64,000 bases of DNA from Nocardioides pinisoli (GTDB lineage Bacteria; Actinomycetota; Actinomycetes; Propionibacteriales; Nocardioidaceae): NCBI RefSeq assembly GCF_024199985.1, contig NZ_JANARS010000012.1, positions 1 to 64,000 on the forward strand. The letters run 5' to 3'. The position numbers and the translations under genes are program-made. Below are positions 16,026-24,611 of the stretch, piece by piece; the first letter of the stretch is position 1; each line of letters starts with the position of its first letter. Below the pieces are notes generated by a model. It searched no databases, was not told the DNA's origin, and was given only the letters and a program-made list of their open reading frames with translations.

Positions 16026-16418
16026 ATGAGGAAGATCCTTCCCACCACCCTGCTGGGAGTGGCCGGCCTGACCGCGTTCGGCCTGATCGGCATGTCGTCG
16101 CCGGTCGTGTCCGCGACGTCCGACGAGGCCGCGAAGCGTGAGGACGACGCTCCGTCGCTCGTCCTGGTCGCCGACGACGACGATGACGACACCTTCGACG
16201 ACGACGATGACGACACGCGCACCAACAGCCCCTCCTACACCGGCCAGAGCCGCGACACCAACGACGACACCAACAGCCGCGTCACCGACGTGAGCCGGGA
16301 CCGCGACAAGAGCCGCGGCGACAAGACCCGCGACTGGACCCGCGACGGCGGCGACAAGACCCGCGACAAGACCGCCAACAACACCAACGACCGCAGCCGC
16401 AACGACACCCGCGGCTGA
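16026..16418 (+). CDS. Secreted Asp-rich low-complexity protein
   Basis: The 130-residue product starts with a clear signal peptide (MRKILPTTLLGVAGLTAFGL, cleavage near VSATSDEA). The mature part holds two runs of six Asp around residues 50-63 and then a charged, Asn/Arg/Asp-rich tail with repeated DKTRD-type words, likely disordered. It has no Cys. A cation-binding or cell-wall-associated role is an inference from charge. It lies 24 nt before a Ser/Thr kinase gene on the same strand and mirrors the acidic protein before the histidine kinase at 19.9 kb. No family is recognised. Confidence 0.8.
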   Translation: MRKILPTTLLGVAGLTAFGLIGMSSPVVSATSDEAAKREDDAPSLVLVADDDDDDTFDDDDDDTRTNSPSYTGQSRDTNDDTNSRVTDVSRDRDKSRGDKTRDWTRDGGDKTRDKTANNTNDRSRNDTRG

Positions 16419-16442
16419 CCGCGGTCGGTGAGGGAGGCGAGC

Positions 16443-17342
16443 ATGGGCCGCAACGACGACGGCTGGCACCTCGAGGAGGGCGAGCTCCTCGCCCCCGGGC
16501 TGAGCGCCCTGAGGCGCCTCGGTGGCGGGGCCGCCTACGAGGCCTGGCTGTGCTTCGACGAGGTGACCTGGTCGCCGGTCGTGGTCAAGGTGCTGCGTCC
16601 CTCCCAGCTCGAGGACGAGTCCTCCCGGCGCGGCCTGCGCCGGGAGGTCCTCGCCCTCGCCACCGTCAACCACCCGGTCGTCGTGCGGGGCCTGCGCGAC
16701 GGGCAGGACGGCGACCGACCGCACGTGGTGCTCGAGCACGTCGACGGGCCCCGGCTCTCCAGCCTGGTCCGCCGCTACGGGCGGCTGCAGGAGCAGCAGT
16801 ACCTCCCGCTCGCCATCGACGTGGCCGCGGCCCTGCACTACTTCCGCCACATCGGGTGGACCCACCTCGACATCAAGCCGAGCAACGTCATCATGGGCGC
16901 GCCGGCGCGGCTGATCGACCTGTCCGTGGCGCGTCCCGAGGAGGACGCACGCCGCCTCCGCCACCCGATCGGCACGGACGCCTACATGGCGCCCGAGCAG
17001 TGCCACCCGGGCGCGTCGCGGGACGACGGCGGACCCGTGCCGTCGTACGCGTCCGACGTGTGGGGCCTGGGCGCGACGCTCTTCCACGCGGTCGCCGGCC
17101 GGAAGCCCTTCGAGCCCGGCGATCCCGACGCGGACGACGTACGCCGGCGCTTCCCGCAGCTCGTCGACACCCCGGCGGCGCTGCCGGACGACGTGCCGCC
17201 CGTGGTCGCCGAGACCGTCCTGGCCTGCCTGCAGCGCGACCCCGACGACCGTCCCCTGCCCCACGAGGTGGCCGAGGCGCTCGAGCCGGTGCTGGCCGGG
17301 CTGCCGCGGGGGTCGCTCGCGGGCTTCAAGATCCGCGGCTAG
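16443..17342 (+). CDS. Ser/Thr protein kinase (cytoplasmic, kinase domain only)
   Basis: The 299-residue protein is essentially one Hanks-type kinase domain. The Gly-rich loop is LGGGAAYEAW, the ATP-binding Lys is Lys49 (VVVKVL), the catalytic loop is HLDIKPSN with Asp143, Lys145 and Asn148, the metal-binding Asp159 is in LIDLSVAR, and APE is present as MAPEQ. HRD is changed to HLD and DFG to DLS, but all residues needed for catalysis remain. It has no transmembrane or PASTA region, unlike PknA/B. I chose the ATG at 16443, with GGGAGG upstream. It converges on the two-component system, 27 nt apart at the stops. Targets are unknown. Confidence 0.88.
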   Translation: MGRNDDGWHLEEGELLAPGLSALRRLGGGAAYEAWLCFDEVTWSPVVVKVLRPSQLEDESSRRGLRREVLALATVNHPVVVRGLRDGQDGDRPHVVLEHVDGPRLSSLVRRYGRLQEQQYLPLAIDVAAALHYFRHIGWTHLDIKPSNVIMGAPARLIDLSVARPEEDARRLRHPIGTDAYMAPEQCHPGASRDDGGPVPSYASDVWGLGATLFHAVAGRKPFEPGDPDADDVRRRFPQLVDTPAALPDDVPPVVAETVLACLQRDPDDRPLPHEVAEALEPVLAGLPRGSLAGFKIRG

Positions 17343-17369
17343 CCGTTGCGGCCGGCCGCGGCCGGTGGC

Positions 17370-18041
17370 TCAGGTCGCGAGCCGGTAGCCCACCCCGCGC
17401 ACGGTGGCGATCGTGTCGGTGCCGAGCTTCTTGCGCAGGTAGCCGACGTAGACGTCGACGACGTTGGACCCGGGGTCGAAGTCATAGCCCCAGACCAGGT
17501 CGAGCAGCTGCTCGCGGGTCAGGACCTGGCCCGGGTTGAGCAGGAAGATCTCGGCCAGCGCGAACTCGCGGGCCGACAGCTCGGACTCGCCGAGCGGCCC
17601 GGAGACGCGACGGGTGCGCCGGTCGAGCCGCAGGCTGCCGACGACGACGTCGTCCCCGCTCGCGGGCGCGTCGCTCGGCGCGAGCGCGCGCAGCCGGAGC
17701 CGGATGCGGGCCATCAGCTCGGCGAAGCGGAACGGCTTGGCCATGTAGTCGTCGGCCCCGCTGTCGAGTGCGGTGACCGTGTCGGTCACCGAGTCGCGCG
17801 CGGTCAGCACGATGACGGGCATCCGGCTGCCCTGCGAGCGCAGCTGGTCGAGCACCTCGAAGCCGTCCATGCCCGGGAGCCCGATGTCGAGGACCATCAG
17901 GTCGAAGCGCCCCGACAGGGCCTCGTCGAGCCCGCTGGGGCCGTCGCCGGCGACGGTCGGCTGATGGCCCTCGGCGCGCAGGCCCTTGGCCACGAACGAG
18001 GCGATCCGCTCCTCGTCCTCCACGATCAGGATCTGGGCCAT
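17370..18041 (-). CDS. OmpR-family response regulator
   Basis: The 223-residue DNA-binding regulator has a receiver domain with phosphoacceptor Asp52 (VLDIGLPG) and Lys102 (AKPF), and a C-terminal winged helix ending VVDVYVGYLRKKLGT and VRGVGYRLA. It follows its histidine kinase by 25 nt on the same strand, so the two are a cognate pair. No target site can be assigned. Confidence 0.94.
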   Translation of the reverse strand: MAQILIVEDEERIASFVAKGLRAEGHQPTVAGDGPSGLDEALSGRFDLMVLDIGLPGMDGFEVLDQLRSQGSRMPVIVLTARDSVTDTVTALDSGADDYMAKPFRFAELMARIRLRLRALAPSDAPASGDDVVVGSLRLDRRTRRVSGPLGESELSAREFALAEIFLLNPGQVLTREQLLDLVWGYDFDPGSNVVDVYVGYLRKKLGTDTIATVRGVGYRLAT

Positions 18042-18066
18042 CGGTCGTTGCTCCTCGGGTCGTCGG

Positions 18067-19506
18067 TCATCGGTCGATCCCGCGGTCGGGCAGGACGACC
18101 TCCACGTGCGCGCCGCGGGGCTCGGCGTCGGTGATGCGTACGACGCCGCCGTGGGCGTCGGCGATCGCGCGCACGATGCTGAGGCCGAGACCGAAGCCGT
18201 CGTCGCCCGCGCGCACCTGCGAGCGGCCGAAGCGCTCGAGCACGGCGTCACGGTCGTGGGCGGGGATCCCGTCGCCGGTGTCGCGGACCCAGAGCCGCAC
18301 CTCGCCGTCACCGCGCGCGGAGCCGACGGCGACCTCCGCCCCCGGGTCGGTGTGCTTGACCGCGTTGTCGGCGAGCTGCAGCAGGGCCTGGGTGATCCGC
18401 TGCTCGTCGAGCACGGCCCGCCCGCGGGCCACCTCGTCCAGCCGCCACGAGCGGTCGCCGAGCGCGGTGGCCTTGGCCAGCACCGACTGGGTGAGGCCGG
18501 ACAGCTCGACCTCGCCGAGCACGAGGAAGTCGGGACGGCGGCTCTTGGCCAGCAGGATCAGGTCGGTCACCAGCCGCGACATCCGGTCGACCTCGTCGAG
18601 CAGGAGCTCGCGGGTCTCGGCCAGGTCGTCGGGGTCCCGCGGGTCGAGGAGCTCCAGGTGACCGCGGACCACCGTCAGCGGCGTCTTCAGCTCGTGGCCG
18701 GCGTCGTCGAGGAACTGGCGTTGCGCGGCGAACCCGGAGTCGAGGCGCTCGAGCATGCTGTTGATCGTGCGGGTGAGGGCGGTGATGTCGTCGTTGCCGC
18801 GCTCGGGGATGCGCCGCGACAGGTCGGTGGCGGTGATCTCGCGCGCCGTCTCCTCGAGCGTGCGCAGCGGCGCGAGCAGGCGACCCGACTGGAAGGCGGC
18901 GATGGTGGTGATCAGCCCCAGGGAGAGCAGCGCGATGAGCGTGTAGGTCTGCAGGGTGCGGTCGAGCTCCTCGTGCTCGTCGCGCAGGAAGTTCACGATG
19001 ACCAGCGCGCCCTCGCCCTGGGCGTTGGTCACCGGGACCAGGGTCACCCACGTCTCCCCGAACGTGGGTGACTCGATCACGCGGGTCCCGCCGACCCCGG
19101 TCAGGTCCGACAGCACCTCCCGGTAGGCCGGCTCGTCGAGGACCTCCTGCCCGTAGCGGTTGGCGGTGCGCTCGGGGGTCTGGCCGCGGACGTAGCCGAC
19201 CAGCATCTCGTCGTCGTCGGGCACGTTGCGGGTGAGGAAGACGTTGAGCACCCGGCCGACGTCGTCGAACTCCTCGCCGGTGTTGGGGTCGATCCGCAGC
19301 GCGCGGAACTCGGCGATCTCTTGGTCGATCTGGGCGGTGACCTGGCGCTCGATGCGCGCCGACTCGAGGGCGTACACGAGGAGCCCGGCGCCGGTCATCG
19401 CCACCGCGGTGAGCAGCGCGATGACGACCGTGAGGCGGGTGCGGACCGAGACGCGGGCGAAGGGGCGACGGGCACGGTCAGTCGTCCCGGTCGTCGGCGT
19501 CGTCAC
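18067..19506 (-). CDS. Sensor histidine kinase
   Basis: After a short cytoplasmic lead come TM1 (RLTVVIALLTAVAMTGAGLL), an extracytoplasmic domain of ~150 residues, TM2 (TLIALLSLGLITTIAAF), HAMP, the H-box (DDAGHELKTPLTVVRGH), and the ATPase region with N-box (QLADNAVKHTD) and G-boxes (DTGDGIP, GFGLGLSI). It phosphorylates the adjacent OmpR-type regulator. The start is uncertain: the frame is open through a Thr-rich tract to 19578, overlapping the Asp-rich protein gene upstream. I took the GTG at 19506, but a later start would not remove any domain. The sensed signal is unknown; an acidic secreted protein encoded just upstream is a candidate partner. Confidence 0.9.
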   Translation of the reverse strand: MTTPTTGTTDRARRPFARVSVRTRLTVVIALLTAVAMTGAGLLVYALESARIERQVTAQIDQEIAEFRALRIDPNTGEEFDDVGRVLNVFLTRNVPDDDEMLVGYVRGQTPERTANRYGQEVLDEPAYREVLSDLTGVGGTRVIESPTFGETWVTLVPVTNAQGEGALVIVNFLRDEHEELDRTLQTYTLIALLSLGLITTIAAFQSGRLLAPLRTLEETAREITATDLSRRIPERGNDDITALTRTINSMLERLDSGFAAQRQFLDDAGHELKTPLTVVRGHLELLDPRDPDDLAETRELLLDEVDRMSRLVTDLILLAKSRRPDFLVLGEVELSGLTQSVLAKATALGDRSWRLDEVARGRAVLDEQRITQALLQLADNAVKHTDPGAEVAVGSARGDGEVRLWVRDTGDGIPAHDRDAVLERFGRSQVRAGDDGFGLGLSIVRAIADAHGGVVRITDAEPRGAHVEVVLPDRGIDR

Positions 19507-19578
19507 CGTCGTCACCGTCGTCGGCGTCGTCCGTGTCGTCGTCATCGTCGTCCCCGTCGTCCCACTCGTCGTCGTCAT
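19478..19578 (-). repeat. GAC/ACG trinucleotide-rich tract read in two frames
   Basis: This tract is built of GAC, GAT and ACG triplets on the minus strand. One frame yields the Asp tail of the secreted protein; the next frame yields a Thr-rich stretch that is open into the histidine kinase. It is a simple-sequence region prone to slippage, so lengths may vary between strains. Confidence 0.7.
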
Positions 19579-19900
19579 CCTCCCCGATCGGGGTCGGCTG
19601 GGGCGTCACGACGACGGCGTCGCGTCCGCGGTCGTCCCGTTCGCCTCCTCCGCCGCCACCGTCGCGGGGCGGGGGAGGAGGCGTGGGCCGCGGGGTCGGG
19701 GTGGGCCCCGTTGTGGGCTCCGTTGTCGGCTCCGTCGTGGGCTCCGTGGTGGGCGGCGTCCCGGGCCCGGCGTCGCGCAGGATCACCGGGCTGTGGTCGG
19801 CGGGCGCAGGTGCGCCGGGCGAGGCCAGCGACCCGGCGACGTAGGCCGTCACCGGCACCACGACCGCCAGGAGGAGGAGCACCCTGGTCACCTGTCCCAC
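19478..19900 (-). CDS. Secreted Pro/Thr- and Asp-rich protein
   Basis: The 140-residue product has a short Lys/Arg-poor signal sequence or anchor (VLLLLAVVVPVTAYVAGSLA). A PTTEP repeat and poly-Pro section (residues ~50-80), a Gly run, and a C-terminal tail of about 35 residues that is almost entirely Asp follow. GTG is the start. It is the first gene of the histidine kinase operon and overlaps the kinase reading frame. Its build (export signal, disordered linker, poly-Asp) parallels the protein at 16026-16418, although the sequences are not alignable. Cation or wall binding is inferred from charge only. Confidence 0.72.
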   Translation of the reverse strand: MGQVTRVLLLLAVVVPVTAYVAGSLASPGAPAPADHSPVILRDAGPGTPPTTEPTTEPTTEPTTGPTPTPRPTPPPPPRDGGGGGGERDDRGRDAVVVTPQPTPIGEDDDDEWDDGDDDDDDTDDADDGDDGDDADDRDD

Positions 19901-20049
19901 GCCGGCGATCGTGGGCTCCCGGCGTGGGGACAGCGTGAGACGTGGATGAGAACCTTCTTAGGGTCCGTTCGTCGACGTCCACGCGCCGTCCGTCGCACCC
20001 GTCGCGGGAGCGCTCGCAGCGCCGGGTGACGCGTGCCACAGTGGGCGCC

Positions 20050-21582
20050 ATGATCGTCCCCTTCAGCGTCACCGACTTCATCGAGCGCGCGGCGGCCGTC
20101 TACGGCGAACGTGCGGGATTCATCGACGAGCCCGACCAGCCGGCCGCGTCGCTCGGCACGCTGACCTACGCCGAGGCGTACGAGCTGTCGCGCCGCCAGG
20201 CGGCGCGGCTCGACGAGCTGGAGCTCGAGGTCGGCGACCGCGTCGCGATCATCAGCCACAACTCGGCGCGGCTGCTGACGTCGTTCTTCGGCGTGTGCGG
20301 GTCGGGCCGGGTGCTGGTGCCGATCAACTTCCGGCTGCGGCCCGACGAGATCGCCTACATCGTGTCCCACTCCGGCGCGCGGGTGCTCTACGTCGACCCC
20401 GAGCTCGTGGAGTCGCTGAAGGACATCGACGTCGAGCACACCTTCGTGCTGGGGGAGGACGAGTCGATGTTCGCCGCCCCCGGCGCCGAGCCGCGCGCGT
20501 GGGAGCCCGACGAGAACGCGACGGCCACGATCAACTACACCTCGGGCACGACCGCACGACCCAAGGGCGTGCAGCTGACCCACCGCAACCTGTGGACCAA
20601 CGCGGTGACCTTCGGCCTGCACGCCGGGGTGAGCGACCGCGACGTCTACCTGCACACGCTGCCGATGTTCCACGCCAACGGCTGGGGCATGCCGTTCGCC
20701 ATGACCGGGCTCGGCGTGCCGCAGGTGGTGCTCCGCAAGGTCGACGGCGCGGAGATCCTGCGCCGCGTCGAGCAGCACGGGGTGACCGTGATGTGCGCGG
20801 CGCCGGCCGTGGCCGCCGCGGTGCTGGAGGCCGCCCAGGACTGGGAAGGCGAGATCCCCGGGCGCGACCGGGTGCGGATCATCATGGCGGGCGCACCGCC
20901 GCCCACGAAGACCGTGGTGCGGGTCGAGGAGGAGCTCGGCTGGGAGTTCGTCCAGATCTACGGCCTCACCGAGACCTCGCCGCTGCTGACGGTCAACCGC
21001 GGGCGCGCCGAGTGGGACGACCTCCCGGCCGAGGAGCGGGCTGCCCGCCTGGTGCGTGCCGGCGCGCCGGCCATCGGCGTACGTCTGCGCACCGACGAGC
21101 ACGGGGAGGTGCTGGCGCGCTCGAATGTCATCCTCGAGGGCTACTGGGAGCGGCCCGACGAGACGGAGAAGGCGCTCGTCGACGGCTGGTTCCACACCGG
21201 CGACGGCGGCGTGATCGGTGAGGACGGCTACCTCACGATCAGCGACCGCAAGAAGGACGTGATCATCACCGGCGGCGAGAACGTGTCGTCGATCGAGGTC
21301 GAGGACGTGCTGTTCTCCCACCCCGCGGTGGCTGAGGTCGCGGTGATCGGCGTGCCGAGCGAGAAGTGGGGCGAGACCATCAAGGCGCTCGTCGTCCTGG
21401 CCGAGGGTGCGAGCGCGGACGAGTCGGAGCTCATCGCCTGGTGCAAGGACAAGGCGGCCGGCTACAAGGCGCCGACGTCGATCGAGTTCCGCGACGAGCT
21501 CGCCCGCACCGCGACCGGCAAGCTGCAGAAGTTCAAGCTGCGCCAGCCCTACTGGGAGGGGCAGGAGCGCCAGGTCCACTAG
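20050..21582 (+). CDS. Long-chain fatty acid-CoA ligase-like protein
   Basis: The 510-residue ANL-superfamily enzyme activates carboxylic acids through an adenylate. It shows the P-loop INYTSGTTARPKGVQLTHRN, the aliphatic substrate motif QIYGLTETSPLL, the hinge DRKKDVIITGGENVSSIEVE, and the C-terminal Lys in RTATGKLQKFKL. The ATG at 20050 starts at the usual place for the family. The protein resembles the FadD3/AlkK group more than the ligase at 13.4 kb. It stands alone, followed 22 nt later by the Nif3-like gene. Confidence 0.92.
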   Translation: MIVPFSVTDFIERAAAVYGERAGFIDEPDQPAASLGTLTYAEAYELSRRQAARLDELELEVGDRVAIISHNSARLLTSFFGVCGSGRVLVPINFRLRPDEIAYIVSHSGARVLYVDPELVESLKDIDVEHTFVLGEDESMFAAPGAEPRAWEPDENATATINYTSGTTARPKGVQLTHRNLWTNAVTFGLHAGVSDRDVYLHTLPMFHANGWGMPFAMTGLGVPQVVLRKVDGAEILRRVEQHGVTVMCAAPAVAAAVLEAAQDWEGEIPGRDRVRIIMAGAPPPTKTVVRVEEELGWEFVQIYGLTETSPLLTVNRGRAEWDDLPAEERAARLVRAGAPAIGVRLRTDEHGEVLARSNVILEGYWERPDETEKALVDGWFHTGDGGVIGEDGYLTISDRKKDVIITGGENVSSIEVEDVLFSHPAVAEVAVIGVPSEKWGETIKALVVLAEGASADESELIAWCKDKAAGYKAPTSIEFRDELARTATGKLQKFKLRQPYWEGQERQVH

Positions 21583-21604
21583 CGCCTGCTCGATACTGGG
21601 CCGC

Positions 21605-22723
21605 ATGCCCCGCCTCGCCGACGTCGTCGACCTTCTCCACGCCTGGTACCCGCCCGGCACCGCCGACTCGTGGGACGCCGTCGGCCTGGTGGCGGGGGAC
21701 CCGTCGGCCGACGTGGCGCGCGTGATGCTGGCCGTCGACCCGACGACCGACGTCGCGCGCGAGGCGGTGGAGTGGGGCGCCGACCTGCTCGTGGTGCACC
21801 ACCCGCTGTTCCTCACGCCGGTCAGCTCGGTCGCCGCCGACACGCCCAAGGGCCGCACGCTGCACACCCTGACCGCCGGTGGCTGCGCGCTGCTCACCGC
21901 CCACACCAACGCCGACCAGGCGGTCTCCGGCGTCTCGGAGTCGCTGGCGCTGGCGCTCGGGCTCACCGACCTCGCGCCCATCCGCCCGGCCCCGGCCGGC
22001 CCGCTCGACAAGGTGGTCGTGTTCGTGCCGGTCGACGCGGCGGAGGCCGTCCGCACGGCTATCACCGACGCGGGCGCGGGGCGCATCGGTGACTACGACT
22101 CCTGCACCTGGACCGCGACGGGCGAGGGCCGCTTCCGGCCGCTCGACGGGGCGACTCCCGCCGTCGGCGCCGTCGGCGGCCTCGAGGTGGTCGAGGAGGC
22201 CCGCGTCGAGGCGGTGGTCCCGCGAGGTCGTCGTACGGCCGTGGTGCGGGCGCTGCTGGCCGCGCACCCCTACGAGGAGCCCGCCTTCGACGTCGTCCCG
22301 CTCGCCGACCCCGGCCTCGCCACCACCGGCACCGGACGGACCGGCACGGTGGAGGAGACGTCGCTCGAGGCCTTCGCCGCCCGGGTCGCGGCCGCTCTGC
22401 CGGCCACCGCCCACGGCGTACGCGTCGCCGGTGACCCGCGACGTGCGGTGCGACGGGTGGCGGTGTGCGGCGGGGCGGGCGACTTCCTCCTCGACGAGCT
22501 CGCCCACAGCGACGTCGACGTCTACGTGACCAGCGACCTCCGCCACCACCGGGCGGCCGAGTTCCTCGAGCACGACGGGCCGGCTCTCGTCGACGTCGCC
22601 CACTGGGCGGCCGAGTGGACCTGGCTGCCGGCGGTGGAGGCTCGGCTGCAGCAGGCGCTGGGCGATAGGGTCGAGACCCGGGTCAGCACGCGGTGCACCG
22701 ACCCGTGGACGTTCCGCCACTGA
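21605..22723 (+). CDS. Nif3-like dinuclear metal centre hexameric protein
   Basis: The 372-residue protein has the NIF3/YbgI fold: DSWDAVGLVAGDP near the start, VVHHPLFLTPV and TAHTNADQA supplying metal-ligand His residues, and C-terminal GGAGDFLLDEL and DLRHHRAAEF. The inserted middle domain (PCD-like, AHPYEEPAFDV) is usual for Gram-positive members. Family members bind two metal ions and form toroidal hexamers; some act as GTP cyclohydrolase-like enzymes, but the general role is unsettled. It pairs with the zinc-ribbon coiled-coil gene, as Rv2230c/Rv2229c do in mycobacteria. Confidence 0.92.
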   Translation: MPRLADVVDLLHAWYPPGTADSWDAVGLVAGDPSADVARVMLAVDPTTDVAREAVEWGADLLVVHHPLFLTPVSSVAADTPKGRTLHTLTAGGCALLTAHTNADQAVSGVSESLALALGLTDLAPIRPAPAGPLDKVVVFVPVDAAEAVRTAITDAGAGRIGDYDSCTWTATGEGRFRPLDGATPAVGAVGGLEVVEEARVEAVVPRGRRTAVVRALLAAHPYEEPAFDVVPLADPGLATTGTGRTGTVEETSLEAFAARVAAALPATAHGVRVAGDPRRAVRRVAVCGGAGDFLLDELAHSDVDVYVTSDLRHHRAAEFLEHDGPALVDVAHWAAEWTWLPAVEARLQQALGDRVETRVSTRCTDPWTFRH

Positions 22724-22752
22724 ACCCCCGAACAGTCGAAGCAGGAGAGCCG

Positions 22753-23493
22753 TTGAAGGCCGATCCCACCCACCAGCTCGCGCTCCTCGATGTCGCCGAG
22801 CTCGACTCGCGCGCCGCCCAGCTGCGACACCAGCGCGGCCACCTCCCCGAGCTGGCCGAGATCAGCACGCTGGAGGCGGAGCGCACCGCGCTCACCGACC
22901 AGGTGCGCGACGCACGCATCGTCGTCGACGACCTCACCGTCGAGCAGTCCAAGGCCGACCGGGAGGTCGAGCAGGTCAAGGCCCGCCGCGAGCGCGACCG
23001 CACCCGGATGGACTCCGGGCAGATCACCAACCCCAAGGACCTCGAGCGCATGCAGCACGAGCTCGTCTCGCTCGAGCGACGCATCTCGACCCTCGAGGAC
23101 GCCGAGCTCGAGGTGATGGAGAAGCTCGAGGAGGCCCAGCAGGTGCTCGACGGGCTCGGCATCCGCGCCGAGGACATCGACGCGCGGCTCGCCGAGCTGG
23201 TCGCGGCGCGCGACGAGAAGCGCGCGGCCATCGACCGCTCCCTCGAGGAGGTCGTCGCGGCACGCGGCCCGGCGACCGAGGGGATGCCCGACGACCTCAT
23301 GGCGCTCTACGAGCGGCTGCGCGAGCAGAAGGGCATCGGCGCGGCGCTGCTGCGCGCCCGGCAGTGCGGCGGCTGCAACATGACCCTCGACGCGTCCGAG
23401 CTGTCCCGGATCCGCTCGGCGCCGGCCGACGAGGTCATCCGGTGCGAGGAGTGCCAGCGCATCCTGGTGCGCACCGACGAGTCCGGCCTCTGA
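22753..23493 (+). CDS. Coiled-coil protein with C4-type zinc ribbon
   Basis: The 246-residue protein is a long antiparallel coiled coil (residues ~10-175) followed by a C-terminal zinc ribbon with CGGCNMTLD and CEECQRIL, giving four Cys ligands. The family has been likened to flagellar/CT398-type scaffolds and its role is unclear. The TTG start follows AGGAGA 5 nt upstream; no ATG or GTG fits better. It lies 29 nt after the Nif3-like gene on the same strand, a pairing conserved in actinobacteria. Confidence 0.9.
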   Translation: MKADPTHQLALLDVAELDSRAAQLRHQRGHLPELAEISTLEAERTALTDQVRDARIVVDDLTVEQSKADREVEQVKARRERDRTRMDSGQITNPKDLERMQHELVSLERRISTLEDAELEVMEKLEEAQQVLDGLGIRAEDIDARLAELVAARDEKRAAIDRSLEEVVAARGPATEGMPDDLMALYERLREQKGIGAALLRARQCGGCNMTLDASELSRIRSAPADEVIRCEECQRILVRTDESGL

Positions 23494-23507
23494 GGGGCTG
23501 ACGCGTC

Positions 23508-24602
23508 GTGCGCCTCATCGACGCGGAGCTCGTCGCGCAGCGCAGCCGGCTGTCGGTGCGTGCCCGCGTCGCCCGGCTGCGGGCCAAGGGCTGGGTGATC
23601 GGGCAGTGCGCCGTCGCCGCCGGGGTCGCCTGGTGGCTGGCCGCCGACGTGTTCAACCACCGGCTGCCGTTCTTCGCGCCGATCGCGGCCGTGGTGTCCC
23701 TCGGCATGTCCTACGGCCAGCGCCAGCGCCGCGTCGCAGAGGTCACCGTCGGGGTGGCGCTCGGCGTCTTCCTCGGCGACGCGGCCACCCACCTGATCGG
23801 CTCGGGAGGGTGGCAGATCGCGCTGATCGTGGCCGCCGGCATGTCGATCGCGCTGCTGCTCGATGCCGGGCAGCTGATGATCATCCAGGCCGCGGTGCAG
23901 GGTATCGTCGTCGCCGCGCTCGCCCCCGCGCCGGGCGACGCCTTCATCCGCTGGACCGACGCGATCATCGGCGGAGCCGTCGCCCTCGTGGCGGCCACCG
24001 TCGTGCCGCGCGCCCCGCTGCGCAAGCCGCGCGACCAGGCGGCCGTCGTGGTGCGCAAGATCGCCGAGCTGCTCCGCTCGTCGGCCGACCGGATCGGGGA
24101 CGGTGACGTCGACAAGGCGCTGGCGGTGCTGCGCGACGCCCGGTCCACCGACACGCTCATCGCCGAGCTGCGCGCCGCGTCGCAGGAGGGCCTGTCGGTG
24201 GTGAGCTCCTCGCCGTTCCGGCGACGGCACGGCGAGCACCAGCGGCAGCTCGCCGAGCTCGTCGAGCCGCTCGACGTGGCCCTGCGCAACACGCGTGTGG
24301 TCGTGCGGCGGGTGGCGGTGGCCGCCTACCGGCGCGAGCCCGTCCCGTCGTCCTACGCCTCGCTCATGCGCGACCTGGCGGACCTGTCGGAGCGGGTCGC
24401 CGACGAGCTGGTGGCCGACCGGATGGCCACGGCCGTCATCGACGACCTCATCGCGCTGGGGCACGCCACCGCGCAGGTCGAGCACAGCGACGACCTGTCG
24501 GCCGAGGTGGTCCTCGCGCAGGTGCGCTCGATCATCGCCGACCTGCTGGCGCTGTGCGGGATGGACCCGCTCGAGGCCACCGACGTGATCCCGCTGCGCT
24601 AG
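23508..24602 (+). CDS. FUSC/aromatic-acid-exporter-like membrane protein
   Basis: The 364-residue protein has a short N-terminal cytoplasmic part, then about five hydrophobic segments between residues 28 and 170 (WVIGQCAVAAGVAWWLAADV through AIIGGAVALVAATVV). A soluble helical C-terminal half follows. This half-FUSC layout with the motif FFAPIAAVVSLGMSYGQR is that of the aromatic acid exporter family. Transport of small organic acids is inferred from family only. It begins 14 nt after the zinc-ribbon gene and may be the end of that operon. Confidence 0.85.
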   Translation: MRLIDAELVAQRSRLSVRARVARLRAKGWVIGQCAVAAGVAWWLAADVFNHRLPFFAPIAAVVSLGMSYGQRQRRVAEVTVGVALGVFLGDAATHLIGSGGWQIALIVAAGMSIALLLDAGQLMIIQAAVQGIVVAALAPAPGDAFIRWTDAIIGGAVALVAATVVPRAPLRKPRDQAAVVVRKIAELLRSSADRIGDGDVDKALAVLRDARSTDTLIAELRAASQEGLSVVSSSPFRRRHGEHQRQLAELVEPLDVALRNTRVVVRRVAVAAYRREPVPSSYASLMRDLADLSERVADELVADRMATAVIDDLIALGHATAQVEHSDDLSAEVVLAQVRSIIADLLALCGMDPLEATDVIPLR

Positions 24603-24611
24603 GTCCTGCGC

